The notes under the pieces: model-generated
The model's input: the letters and a program-made list of their open reading frames with translations, nothing else
What the model was told of the DNA's origin: nothing
The model's database searches: none
Translations under genes and position numbers: made by a program
Assembly: GCF_017220215.1 (NCBI RefSeq)
Contig: NZ_CP071131.1
Span: 1 to 64,000, forward strand
Length of the DNA: 64,000 nt
Origin: Caballeronia sp. M1242
GTDB taxonomy: Bacteria > Pseudomonadota > Gammaproteobacteria > Burkholderiales > Burkholderiaceae
Direction of reading: 5' to 3'
In this document: positions 53,510-62,714 of the stretch, one piece after another
How positions within the stretch are numbered: position 1 is the stretch's first letter
Layout: the number at the start of each line of letters is the position of its first letter

Positions 53510-54450
53510 GGCCTTCTGAGCAGCAGTACGCGATCGACGTGCACGGGATGAACAAGCATTTCGGCGACAAGCATGTCGTCAACGATGTGTCGTTGCAGGT
53601 GGCGCAAGGTGAGATCTTCGGCTTTCTCGGGCCGAATGGCAGTGGCAAGACAACCTCGATCCGGCTGATGTGCGGATTGTTGACCCCAGACTCGGGCAGC
53701 GGCAAGTGCCTTGGCTACGACATCCTGACGCAGAGCGCCCTGATCAAGCGCAACGTCGGCTATATGACGCAGCGCTTCTCGTTCTGGGAAGACATGACCA
53801 TCCGCGAGAACCTCGACTTCGTCGCGCGCGTTTATGGAATGAAAAACCGCCGCGAGAAAGTCGACGCGACGCTCGAAACGCTCGGCTTGCAAAGCCGTGC
53901 GAACCAGTTGACCGGCGCGCTATCGGGCGGGTGGAAACAGCGGCTGGCGCTGGCCGCCTGCATGCTGCACGAGCCGCGTCTGCTGCTGCTCGATGAACCG
54001 ACCGCCGGTGTCGATCCGACCGCACGGCGCGATTTCTGGGAGGAACTGCACCGTCTCGCCGCGCGTGGCATCTCGGTGCTCGTCAGCACGCACTACATGG
54101 ACGAGGCGGAACGCTGTCACAAGCTCGCCTATATCGCGTACGGCAAGCTGCTCGCGCATGGAACATCGAAGGAAGTGATCGACTCGCAAAACCTCGCGAC
54201 CTGGTCGATTTCCGGCGCAAATCTCTCCGAGCTGTCCGAGCAGTTGCGCGCAACGGATGGTGTCGATCAAACCGTCGTATTCGGCTCAGCCTTGCATGCG
54301 AGCGGCCACGATCATGCGGCGCTGGAAGCCGCGATCCGCCGAGCGACAAACGGCAAGGCGGTACACATCGAGCAAATCGGCACGGGCCTCGAGGACGTCT
54401 TCATCTACATGATGAACCGCTCTGCCGACAACTATGGGATCAGACCGTGA
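53506..54450 (+). CDS. ABC exporter ATP-binding protein
   Basis: The 314-residue ATPase has Walker A GPNGSGKTTS, signature LSGGWKQRL, Walker B LLLLDEPTAGVDP and the switch STHYMDEAERC, all of the ABC-2 (YhiH/YbhF) export branch. It overlaps the adaptor stop by 4 bases and the permease start by 4 bases. It energises export of a drug-like or toxic substrate. Confidence 0.92.
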   Translation: MRPSEQQYAIDVHGMNKHFGDKHVVNDVSLQVAQGEIFGFLGPNGSGKTTSIRLMCGLLTPDSGSGKCLGYDILTQSALIKRNVGYMTQRFSFWEDMTIRENLDFVARVYGMKNRREKVDATLETLGLQSRANQLTGALSGGWKQRLALAACMLHEPRLLLLDEPTAGVDPTARRDFWEELHRLAARGISVLVSTHYMDEAERCHKLAYIAYGKLLAHGTSKEVIDSQNLATWSISGANLSELSEQLRATDGVDQTVVFGSALHASGHDHAALEAAIRRATNGKAVHIEQIGTGLEDVFIYMMNRSADNYGIRP

Positions 54451-55589
54451 ACCCCGATGCCTTCTTTTCGCCCACGCGCTGGTGGAGCATTGTGCTGAAA
54501 GAGCTGTTGCAATTGCGACGGGACCGCATCACGTTCGCGATGATCGTCGGCTTGCCGGTCGTCCAACTGGCGCTTTTCGGCTTCGCGATCAACACCGACC
54601 CGAAGCATCTGCCCACCGCGGTGATTCTCGCGGACCAAAGCCCGTTTTCGCGCAGCTTCGTCGCGGCAATGGAGAACTCCGAATACTTCCGGATTGTCGA
54701 CACGCTTCATACCGAGGAAGAGGGACGTCGCGCGCTCGCCGAAGGGCGCGTGCAGTTCGTGCTGACGGTTCCCGCCGACTTCTCAACGAAATTGCTGCGC
54801 GGCGAACGGCCCGCGTTGCTTGTCGAAGCCGATGCAACCGATCCAACCGGGACCGGCACCGCAATCGGGGCGTTGCCAAGCCTCGTTCAGCCAGTGGCCG
54901 ACAAGGACATCACCGGGCCGCTTGCGCATCTGAACGGCACGCCCAATGCTTTTAGCGTGCAGGTGCAGCGTCTCTACAATCCGGAAGGGATCACGCAATA
55001 CAACGTCGTGCCAGGGCTGATGGGCATCATTCTGACCATGACGATGGTGATGATGACGGGCCTCGCCATCACCCGCGAACGCGAGCGCGGAACGATGGAA
55101 AACCTTCTCGCGACACCGGTGCTGCCGCTCGAGGTGATGACCGGCAAGATCGTGCCGTATGTGGCGATCGGGCTGGTGCAGGTCTCCATCATCCTCGCCG
55201 CGTGTCGTTACGTGTTCAACGTGCCTTTCGAAGGCAGCGTGCTGGCGATTTACCTCACCTCACTGTTATTCATCGCCGCGAACCTGACCGTTGGCATCAC
55301 GCTGTCGTCGCTCGCGCAGAACCAGTTGCAGGCCGTGCAGCTGACCTTCTTCTATTTTCTACCCAGCATGCTGTTGTCCGGCTTCATGTTTCCGTTCGCG
55401 GGGATGCCGCGCTGGGCGCAATGGATTGGCAATGTACTGCCGCTCACGTATTTCAACCGCCTGGTGCGCGGCATTCTGCTCAAAGGCAACGGATGGACCG
55501 AACTGTGGCCATCGGTGTGGCCGCTCGCGTTGTTCACCGTGGTCGTGCTGGGTATCGCTTTGCGCTTTTACCGGCGCACGCTCGATTAG
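54447..55589 (+). CDS. ABC-2 type exporter permease
   Basis: The 380-residue permease has an N-terminal transmembrane helix (ITFAMIVGLPVVQLALFGFA), a large periplasmic domain of about 150 residues (DFSTKLLRGERPALLVEADATDP), and five more helices beginning VVPGLMGIILTMTMVMMTGLA, with the cytoplasmic RERERGTMENLLATPV segment that contacts the ATPase. It is of the YhhJ/YbhS type and starts with GTG overlapping the ATPase stop. Confidence 0.9.
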   Translation: MNPDAFFSPTRWWSIVLKELLQLRRDRITFAMIVGLPVVQLALFGFAINTDPKHLPTAVILADQSPFSRSFVAAMENSEYFRIVDTLHTEEEGRRALAEGRVQFVLTVPADFSTKLLRGERPALLVEADATDPTGTGTAIGALPSLVQPVADKDITGPLAHLNGTPNAFSVQVQRLYNPEGITQYNVVPGLMGIILTMTMVMMTGLAITRERERGTMENLLATPVLPLEVMTGKIVPYVAIGLVQVSIILAACRYVFNVPFEGSVLAIYLTSLLFIAANLTVGITLSSLAQNQLQAVQLTFFYFLPSMLLSGFMFPFAGMPRWAQWIGNVLPLTYFNRLVRGILLKGNGWTELWPSVWPLALFTVVVLGIALRFYRRTLD

Positions 55590-55602
55590 GAGAATCCGGT
55601 CG

Positions 55603-57036
55603 ATGAACATTCTCGCAAGCTTCACCGCTGTTGTCGCTTCTCTCGCGGCTTACGGCTGCGCGGTAGGCCCGGACTTCCAGTCGCCGGCCGCGCCCACCGC
55701 ACAGTCCTACACTCACGACGCTCAGCCTGTGACCGCCGAGGCGGCGGGGACGACGCAGACGTTTACCCGCGCCGACACCGCGCTGCCGATGTGGTGGACG
55801 CAATTCGGCTCGGCTGCGCTAAACCGTCTTGTCGACACCGCGCTGTACAACAGTCCCACGCTGGCACAAGCGCAAGCCAGGTTGACGGAGGCACGTGAGA
55901 ACTATGTGGCGCAAGCCGGTGCGACGGAGTATCCCGCGATCGATGCAAGTTTTTCCACCACGCGCCAGAAAGTCGACCTGAATTCGTTCGGTATCACCTC
56001 GGTGCCAAGCCCGGGTCCCTTCACCGTCTATAACGCGTCACTCAGCGTGTCTTACGCGCTGGATATATTTGGCGGCAACCGGCGCACGCTGGAAGGACTG
56101 ATGGCCCAGGTCAATTACGAAGCCTACGAGCTGGAGGCGGCGAAGCTTTCGCTGGCCGGCAACGTGGTTGCAAATGCAATTCGTCGGGCGTCGCTGCAAC
56201 AGCAGATTGACCTGACCGAACGCCTCGCTGACACGCAGGCACACCAGTTGTCGATCGTCGAACGACGATTCGCGGCCGGGGGCGTGTCGATGCTCGACGT
56301 TCGCACTCAGCGCACACTGCTCGCACAAACGCGCGCCACACTGCCGCCACTGTCGACGCAACTTGCCCAGACCGATCATCAACTGGCGGTACTGCTCGGC
56401 AGTGCACCATCCGATGCTGATTTTCACGACATCACGCTCGACTCGTTGCGCCTGCCGTCGAACGTGCCCGTCACGCTGCCTTCGACGCTGGCGCAGGAGC
56501 GCCCGGACATTCGCGCGTCCGAAGCGCTGCTGCACCAGGCGAGCGCAAATGTCGGCGTGGCGGCGGCCAACATGTATCCGCAGCTCGCGATTTCCGCGGC
56601 GATCGGCTCGGAGCGTACGCGAATGGCCGATGTGCTGAGCGGAATGAACATCTGGAATGTCGGGCTCAATCTGACGCAGCCGCTATTTCATGGCGGCGAG
56701 CTGCGCGCGAAAAAGCGCGCGGCGCAAGCGGACTACGATGCTGCTCTCGCCAGCTATCAACAAACGGTGCTTCAGGCGCTTCAGCAGGTCGCGGATGCAT
56801 TGCAGGCTTTGGATAACGACGCACGGACGTTGAGCAAGCGCAGTGACGCGCAGCGCGAAGCGCAAGCAAGTCTTTCCATTGCACAGGCGCAATATGCGGC
56901 CGGTGCGGTGAGCCAGTTCAGCCTGCTCGATACACAGCGCTCAGCGCTGCAAACCGTACTTGACGAGAGCCGTGCGCAGGCAGACCGGTTATCGGATACC
57001 GCGATGCTGTTTCAGTCGCTTGGGCGCGCATGGTGA
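55603..57036 (+). CDS. Outer-membrane efflux lipoprotein (NodT/OprM family)
   Basis: The 477-residue protein is an outer-membrane factor: lipobox AAYGC (Cys19), the TolC-like paired helical repeats PTLAQAQARLTEARENY and ATLPPLSTQLAQTDHQLAVLLG, and the LAQERPDIRASEALLHQASANVGVAAANMYPQ block cut as ERPDIRASEALLHQA. It forms the trimeric exit duct and completes the four-gene tripartite export system with the adaptor, ATPase and permease. It starts 13 bases after the permease stop. Confidence 0.92.
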   Translation: MNILASFTAVVASLAAYGCAVGPDFQSPAAPTAQSYTHDAQPVTAEAAGTTQTFTRADTALPMWWTQFGSAALNRLVDTALYNSPTLAQAQARLTEARENYVAQAGATEYPAIDASFSTTRQKVDLNSFGITSVPSPGPFTVYNASLSVSYALDIFGGNRRTLEGLMAQVNYEAYELEAAKLSLAGNVVANAIRRASLQQQIDLTERLADTQAHQLSIVERRFAAGGVSMLDVRTQRTLLAQTRATLPPLSTQLAQTDHQLAVLLGSAPSDADFHDITLDSLRLPSNVPVTLPSTLAQERPDIRASEALLHQASANVGVAAANMYPQLAISAAIGSERTRMADVLSGMNIWNVGLNLTQPLFHGGELRAKKRAAQADYDAALASYQQTVLQALQQVADALQALDNDARTLSKRSDAQREAQASLSIAQAQYAAGAVSQFSLLDTQRSALQTVLDESRAQADRLSDTAMLFQSLGRAW

Positions 57037-57073
57037 AGCCGTGAACGCCGCTGACGTAGTGCACGCGGCTTCA
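57034..57073 (+). terminator. Stem-loop at the end of the efflux operon
   Basis: TGAAGCCG (57034-57041, starting in the stop codon) pairs perfectly with CGGCTTCA (57066-57073) across a loop of 24 bases. It lies at the end of the efflux operon. There is no T tract, so terminator activity is uncertain. Confidence 0.35.
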
Positions 57074-57117
57074 TGCGCTTGCGGTCCACACGCGCGAACG
57101 GTCTTCGATGGATCCCT

Positions 57118-57429
57118 ATGATTCTGTCACGCAAGAAGAACAGCTTGAATTTCTATCGTCGGAACTGGTATTACGTCGGCGGCATCCTGTTCGTCCTTCT
57201 GGCCTATTTGATGGGATTTTGGGGCGCGGACCACCTCGCCCCGGTTCAGATCATCCTGGTCTACAGCTTCATGGCGATGCTCGCGCACCAGTTCGAGGAA
57301 TACGCCGCGCCGGGAGGTTTCCCAGGCATCGGCAACATCGCGGTGTTCGGGGAGCGGCGCAACCCCGATCGCTACCGAGCGCGGGCTGCGCGGCATCTCG
57401 TCCAGCAAATACCGCGCACGTCACTCTGA
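57118..57429 (+). CDS. Truncated HXXEE-domain membrane protein
   Basis: The 103-residue protein starts with a hydrophobic stretch (YYVGGILFVLLAYLMGFWG) and carries the HQFEEYAAPGGFPG motif, the HxxEE signature, then VFGERRNPDRYR. The usual HXXEE protein continues with further membrane helices (about 180-200 residues), but here the frame changes after NPDRY and ends in RAARHLVQQIPRTSL. It is thus probably a frameshifted, truncated gene. Function of the domain is not established in detail. Confidence 0.6.
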   Translation: MILSRKKNSLNFYRRNWYYVGGILFVLLAYLMGFWGADHLAPVQIILVYSFMAMLAHQFEEYAAPGGFPGIGNIAVFGERRNPDRYRARAARHLVQQIPRTSL

Positions 57430-57549
57430 GGGCAGAAAGAAGCACCCGCGCGCCGCTCAACGCTTAAAGTTCATCGGTGACCTCGCTGTAAGTCACGAGG
57501 CTCGATGGCAGCCGCATAGCGACCTCATCGACCTCGTCATGCTGAACAA

Positions 57550-59256
57550 CTATTGATACTGCCGATTTACCGTTTGATTAGCGTCATTGAGCGGCTCAAC
57601 AAGATCGATTTGGGCTTTCAACGGACTCGGCTGGTTCACCTGCAAGGTGCCTGCTGCATTGAATTCCAATTGGTTGTCGAGTGCAGTGTTGTATGCCGGC
57701 CAGTTGGTTAGACCTGCGTTAGACGGATTTCCCGTTTTTGCGAACGCGGTCCAGTAAGCGATCATGTTACGCGCCACCTGTTCGTCTTGACTCGTGACAG
57801 CTGTCCCGTAGATAGAGGAAAGGGTATCAAATACGTACGGAATCTCGGCACCATGCGTGGCGCCGGCGACTTTATCTCTGATCGACTGAGCGACATACGA
57901 AAAACGATAGAGATACGTCGGCGCGCCGTTGGACGTAAAAATTCGGGCGACAAAACGTGCGGGCTCATCCATCGTAATGACACGAGAAATTTGGCTCTCA
58001 ATGGACGCGACAGAGGCGGTGCCAGTCGGATCGAACGCCGCAGCGGCAGCGCTCAAGTTTTGAGGACCAAAGATCGCGTACGCCTGCTCCTTCGTCGTAA
58101 TGCCTCGACTCGGAAATCCGAGGTCGGCATTGTTCACCCCAATCATGAGCGGGATCTTCGCAAAGTGTCCCGCCTTGTACTGATTCTCCGGTTCGTCAAC
58201 CACAAGTTTCCCGTCGATGATCGCGCCACCCGAGAACGTGGCCAGGCTATGCGATGTATTCAACGTTGAGGTGTCCAACCCGTCGAGGACTTGATCTGCC
58301 GAGAGCGCACGTAGGGCGTCCAGCGAACTGGCGTCACTCCCGTTGATTCCCAGTCCACTGGCGAATGAAGCGCCCTGTTCTTCAGCCGAAGCCCCGACCG
58401 TCTTGGCGTTACGCGTGAGCGTACGGCCATAGTACTGATTGACGCGTCCATTGCCGGACTCATTAATCGCCTTTGCAAACAGTCCTGATGCCGACGGCGA
58501 TGTCAGTAGGTTGTGAATTGATTCACCTCCAGCCGATTCCCCAAATATCGTGACGTTCGTGGGGTCGCCGCCGAAGTTGGAGATATTACGCTGTACCCAT
58601 TTCAAAGCGGCGATCTGGTCCATATAACCGTAATTAGCCAACGTTTCGCCGGACTGGGCTGCGGCCGCGGTCAGTGCAGGATGTGCAAAGAAGCCGAAGC
58701 GACCGAGCCGGTAATTCACTGTGACGATAACCACCCCTTCTTTGGCGAACTGTGTGCCGTCATATTTCGGCATCGACGTTCCGCCAACGACGTATGCACC
58801 GCCGTAGATCCAGACCATCACAGGCAAGTTCTTGCCAGTGCTGTTTTGCGGGCGCCATACGTTGAGGTACAGACAATCTTCGGACGGGGCGACCGTCAGT
58901 CCGGAATTCGGGCCGCTCGTTTGCATGCAGTCGTGAACAAAAGACGTCGCCTGCCGCACACCGCTCCATGCAGCGACGGGCTGGGGCGGGCGCCAGCGCA
59001 AGCTCCCGACGGGAGGAGCCCCAAAGGGGATACCCTTGTACGCCACCACGCCGTTAGCCGCCACGCCCTGCACAGCACCATCGGCCGTCATCGCAATTGT
59101 GGGATCCGAGGAATTCGAAGAGCTGCCACCTCCACAAGCAGACAGCGCCACCGCGAGGATTGGGAAGGTGAGCAGTGCAGGCAAGCGCGTCAGTGTGTCT
59201 TGCTTCAGCACAGCCGGTTTCGTCTTTCCTAGAGCTTTACGTCTCTGTGTAGTCAT
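57550..59256 (-). CDS. Type-B carboxylesterase (probable lipoprotein)
   Basis: The 568-residue protein is an alpha/beta-hydrolase of the carboxylesterase type B family. Its nucleophile is Ser241 (FGESAGGESIH), with the oxyanion-hole GGAYVVGG and the catalytic-histidine block ATHGAEIPYVF. An N-terminal hydrophobic stretch ends in VALSAC (Cys41), suggesting a lipoprotein. It should hydrolyse carboxylic esters in the periplasm or at the cell surface. It lies 379 bases from the tannase-family gene, on the same strand but separated by tandem repeats, so it is probably independent. Confidence 0.9.
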   Translation of the reverse strand: MTTQRRKALGKTKPAVLKQDTLTRLPALLTFPILAVALSACGGGSSSNSSDPTIAMTADGAVQGVAANGVVAYKGIPFGAPPVGSLRWRPPQPVAAWSGVRQATSFVHDCMQTSGPNSGLTVAPSEDCLYLNVWRPQNSTGKNLPVMVWIYGGAYVVGGTSMPKYDGTQFAKEGVVIVTVNYRLGRFGFFAHPALTAAAAQSGETLANYGYMDQIAALKWVQRNISNFGGDPTNVTIFGESAGGESIHNLLTSPSASGLFAKAINESGNGRVNQYYGRTLTRNAKTVGASAEEQGASFASGLGINGSDASSLDALRALSADQVLDGLDTSTLNTSHSLATFSGGAIIDGKLVVDEPENQYKAGHFAKIPLMIGVNNADLGFPSRGITTKEQAYAIFGPQNLSAAAAAFDPTGTASVASIESQISRVITMDEPARFVARIFTSNGAPTYLYRFSYVAQSIRDKVAGATHGAEIPYVFDTLSSIYGTAVTSQDEQVARNMIAYWTAFAKTGNPSNAGLTNWPAYNTALDNQLEFNAAGTLQVNQPSPLKAQIDLVEPLNDANQTVNRQYQ

Positions 59257-59505
59257 GATGCCATCGTCCCCTCTATGGTCCCGGATACCTTACCGCCATG
59301 ACTTGTTGCTGCGGCGGGCTCTGCGGCGCAGAGCGGAATCGAGTATCGAAGAGTGATTTTCTGCCGTCAAATTCGGGCCAATAATGGTCCATATGAATTG
59401 CGTTCATAGCCTTAGATAGTTAGGCCTGCGACGTAAGACGGTTTCTAATCAGGGCTTCAACCTCGGCAAGGCGTACTGTGACGTTCCAGTCCGCATCATC
59501 CGCAA

Positions 59506-59559
59506 CACGTAACGCACGTAACGCACGTAACGCACGTAACGCACGTAACGCACGTAACG
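59506..59559. repeat. Six perfect tandem copies of CACGTAACG
   Basis: The 9-bp unit CACGTAACG repeats head-to-tail six times without any mismatch, 54 bp in all. It lies 250 bases upstream of the carboxylesterase start and just before a strong hairpin. The exact repetition points to slipped-strand expansion, or to a cluster of binding sites; no coding frame runs through it. Confidence 0.85.
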
Positions 59560-59561
59560 GA

Positions 59562-59593
59562 GCGGGCGTCCCGTCACCCGACAGGACGCCCGC
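59562..59593. terminator. 10-bp perfect hairpin downstream of the tannase-family gene
   Basis: GCGGGCGTCC (59562-59571) pairs perfectly with GGACGCCCGC (59584-59593) around a 12-base loop, 43 bases beyond the tannase-family stop on its own strand. It is a plausible transcript end. No T tract follows, so it might instead act as a processing or regulatory element. Confidence 0.5.
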
Positions 59594-59635
59594 GTAGACG
59601 CAATCGAACGCCGCGGTTACTCCGCGTTTGTTGCG

Positions 59636-61255
59636 CTAGGACGGATCGACACAGCTGAAGCTGTCGGCCGAATTCACATCGCCCGTGCCGTTGTATCTGC
59701 TGACTTTCGGCCACGGGCACAAAGGCATGGTCCGTTCAACAGCGCCGGTCGGAGAGTTGTTCGCGTACTTGGTCGCAATAATCTGCTCGGGCACGCGACC
59801 TTTCTCGACCCACGACTGCGCGGCGGCCAAAAGGTCATGAGTAGGATCGTCCGGCGCAATTGGAAATCCTGGGCTAAGGTTACCGAAAACGTTCGGGCCG
59901 ACGCCATTGCGGCAATGATCCATTCCCGGTGCGGTGAACAGCTTCATAAATCTGTCGGACTGACCAGGCATGCGTTTCTCGACACTCTGGCGGTAGGCAA
60001 TCGCAGCTCCCGGCACCTGAATGCCATCGGCGAGACCTTGAAAAACGATGAGCTTGCCGCCATGCGCCGCGAATGCGGAGAGGTCAGGATTCGATGCATC
60101 CACTGCGAAGTCTAGGGTGTTGTGCATCACATCGACGTCGCTAGCCCAGTTGAAGCTTCTCCAGTCCCAGTTGACTCCCCATACCCACTGAAATGGAAAG
60201 GGGAAGGGCGGCGCCGAGGTCGGCGTAGTCGCCGCAGTCGAGAAATCGAGTTCGGTACCGGGCAAATATCCATAGGACAGTTGTGCGCCTGTCACAGGAT
60301 TGGTGGGTCCCGCGTAAATCTTGCGCAGTGCACTGACCTGCCCGGCTGTTAGGCAATCAGCCGCGTCGGCGGACTTGCACTGAAGGACCGCCGGATCGAC
60401 CTTGCACATGTCCGGCCGGCCGATGACGCCGTCTTTCAGTCCATCCAGCTCGTCGCAAGCGCTCATGACATGGTCGGCCCAGAGCTTGCGCTTAGCGACC
60501 GTGAGATTGCTCGTCTGGTCTTGCTGGGTCGCGGCCCACGCCCACTGGTAAGAAAGATGCGCAGGAACGCGAGCGGCACCCGGCGCGCCAGCCACGATGC
60601 CGTCGTAGTCCTCCGGATACTGTTGTGCCTCGTGCATGCCCTGACCGCCCCCGGTGGAGCATCCGAACCAGTAAGAGTAGGACGGCGCCCTCGCATAGAA
60701 TCGGTTGACGAGCGTCTTCGATAATGTGGTCATCAGGTGCGTCGCGCGATGCCCGAAGTCGACGATCGTCTCGACATGCCCGACCATGCTTGCCACGCCT
60801 GCCGATGTACCCAGGTCAGTGTTGGCAACGGCGAACCCCCGCCGCAAGCCATTGGCCAAGGCTTCATAGTCGATAGTGCCGCCCAGGCCTCCGTTTCCTG
60901 TGCCGAGATATTTGCCGTTCCAGGCGGTCGGAAGCCACAGTTCCACTTTGATGTTGGAGTCGGACGTCGGCTTGACAGTGGCCGCGACTCTGCAGAAGGC
61001 CGGCAGGTCTTTGATGGTCGCGCCCGTGGGCGGTGCGAAATCGCCTGCTGGCATGCCTTTAGTAAGGGTGAAGGTTGTGTCGGCTACTGTCACGGAAGAG
61101 AGGTCAGAACAATTCACCGAGGCCGTCTGGCTCGTCGCCGGTCCCGTGTCGGCTCCTCCGCCGCATCCGGCGGTGAACAACGCGGCTGACGCAACGACGA
61201 CAAACCCCAGTACGGACGGCGAAAGCAAAGCGTTGCCCTCTCGATTCTTGAGCAT
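59636..61255 (-). CDS. Tannase/feruloyl-esterase family protein (lipoprotein)
   Basis: The 539-residue protein belongs to the tannase/feruloyl esterase family. Its nucleophile is Ser200 (WFGCSTGGGQG; the adjacent Cys199 is the family's disulfide cysteine, paired with the cysteine of DHCRNG). Asp in GLADGIQVPGA and His in DHC complete the triad. A lipobox FTAGC (Cys31) follows a hydrophobic signal segment. GGAG lies 7 bases before the ATG at 61255. It releases ferulate or gallate from plant esters, outside the inner membrane, which fits a plant-associated life. Confidence 0.92.
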   Translation of the reverse strand: MLKNREGNALLSPSVLGFVVVASAALFTAGCGGGADTGPATSQTASVNCSDLSSVTVADTTFTLTKGMPAGDFAPPTGATIKDLPAFCRVAATVKPTSDSNIKVELWLPTAWNGKYLGTGNGGLGGTIDYEALANGLRRGFAVANTDLGTSAGVASMVGHVETIVDFGHRATHLMTTLSKTLVNRFYARAPSYSYWFGCSTGGGQGMHEAQQYPEDYDGIVAGAPGAARVPAHLSYQWAWAATQQDQTSNLTVAKRKLWADHVMSACDELDGLKDGVIGRPDMCKVDPAVLQCKSADAADCLTAGQVSALRKIYAGPTNPVTGAQLSYGYLPGTELDFSTAATTPTSAPPFPFPFQWVWGVNWDWRSFNWASDVDVMHNTLDFAVDASNPDLSAFAAHGGKLIVFQGLADGIQVPGAAIAYRQSVEKRMPGQSDRFMKLFTAPGMDHCRNGVGPNVFGNLSPGFPIAPDDPTHDLLAAAQSWVEKGRVPEQIIATKYANNSPTGAVERTMPLCPWPKVSRYNGTGDVNSADSFSCVDPS

Positions 61256-62714
61256 TGCGGATCTCCAAAGACAATAAGTCGGTGTAGAAACTGAACAAGG
61301 CAGTCGCGAGGAACCACTCAGCAACAATATTGTTCGACTAGGCTTCATGAAGGCCGAAACTGCTAGCAATCTTTCGGACTGAGATAGACGCGCGATAGCG
61401 ACTATGGGCGTGGCATCACGTGTTTGACCGGTGGCACATCCACAGGCGCGACGAGGAGTGTCGACGGATTGGTGCGCATGCGCCAATCCGCCGAAATTGA
61501 CCGGCGATATCAGTTAGCTGGATGCGGCACGTCGCGCCGCATCCTACAGATGCACGTTAGCGTTCGCTGAACACCTTAGGCTCATGAGCGTCGGCCATTG
61601 CGCTTCGATCCCTGAGAGGCAAGTCGGTTGCTCTGGAGCAACTTGGGCGGTGCGGAGAGATGGGTCTGCGTCGGCTTTGATGCCATCCGGCAAGAATGAG
61701 GTCTGCCCGAAGCTCCATATGTCGGTTGCGTGTCCCGAACCGGTCTCAGGCACTCGATTTTTGCGCGACGGCAACGGGTCGGGTTCCGCCGACGCGTCGG
61801 ATGATCTGCCCAGCGGCAATATGCATTGGTGGCCCCGGAAGCCGACGTTGCATTGCCTAGGCTTTTCAATGACGGCTAGTTCACGTGCAGCAGCGGTACG
61901 ACGCTTCGCCCGCGAGCGCCATTCGCGACATATCTCCTACGGACCTGCGTTCTGCATTGACGAAGGCGAAGGAGGGAGCCGCGCGGTTCGAATGAAGAAA
62001 GCTGTGCTCGTAGCCCGATCGATCAAGAGGGCTGAGCGCGTCAGCCAGCATCGTCGAAGATCGATCAATGCGCTTCCGGGCCGACAAGGACGCCAGCGGT
62101 GGCATTAACCGTGTGCTTGATGATACGACTAATCAGGCATGGCACTGCACCGTTGCCCGCGCGGTTGCTCCTGTCGCGGAGGTCAGCATGATTAAGCGTA
62201 ATCCTGTCTGCTTTCTCGAAGCGGTGCCGAGCTAACGATGCCTTTAGGAGAACCATTAGAGGAGAGCAGTCATCGTCTGGCCAACACGTGCACGATTCAA
62301 CACGATAGCTCATCGATATTTATTCATTATCCCGATCGTTGTAGGAAGGAACAACATCTTTACGTCGTCAACACTCCTATGGCACACGGCGTTCGTTCGG
62401 TCGCCCGGCCCTTCGATCACTGCCGCGATCTTCGCCGGAGGTCGCGACCAGCTGACCGTGATTAACCCGTTTTCTTGAGCAGACCCGCCTGCGGGCGCGA
62501 ATAACTGCGCATTCCCGGCTGCGTCTTATTACTTGATCGCAGGCTCGACCAAGAGCCGCATGCGCCCGTGAGCACCGGATCGGTCGCCGTACACAGAGCA
62601 CAACGCATGAAGCAATAGCTGGGGGCGCAGAAGTGCCGGCGCATGCGTGCCGCGTCGCGGCGCGTCCAGGCGATCGCAGGCTGGACCGCAGCACGTCAGG
62701 TCTGAAATGCCGCA
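61256..62714. other. 1.46-kb stretch without supported genes
   Basis: Frames of up to about 175 codons occur on both strands but overlap, change register and show no recognisable domain. The segment 61540-61860 and its surroundings look like drifted coding DNA, yet no family could be named. A perfect hairpin lies at 61520-61544. No terminator with a T tract was seen for the M48 gene. Confidence 0.45.
61520..61544. repeat. Perfect 9-bp inverted repeat with 7-base loop
   Basis: GGATGCGGC (61520-61528) and GCCGCATCC (61536-61544) pair perfectly around a 7-base loop, 265 bases upstream of the tannase-family gene start. It lacks a T tract, so it is more likely a structural or mobile palindromic element than a terminator. 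Confidence 0.5.

Larger units (their letters stand above)
59257..59635. other. Intergenic region between the two esterase genes
   Basis: This 379-base gap lies upstream of the carboxylesterase start and downstream of the tannase-family stop. It contains the 9-bp tandem repeats (59506-59559) and a 10-bp hairpin (59562-59593). No gene is supported. Confidence 0.5.

Noticed and set aside
59506..59559. CRISPR array
   Set aside because: The 9-bp units are contiguous with no spacers, so it is a simple tandem repeat.
61584..62108. 174-codon plus frame
   Set aside because: No recognisable domain, and overlapping frames on the opposite strand are equally long.
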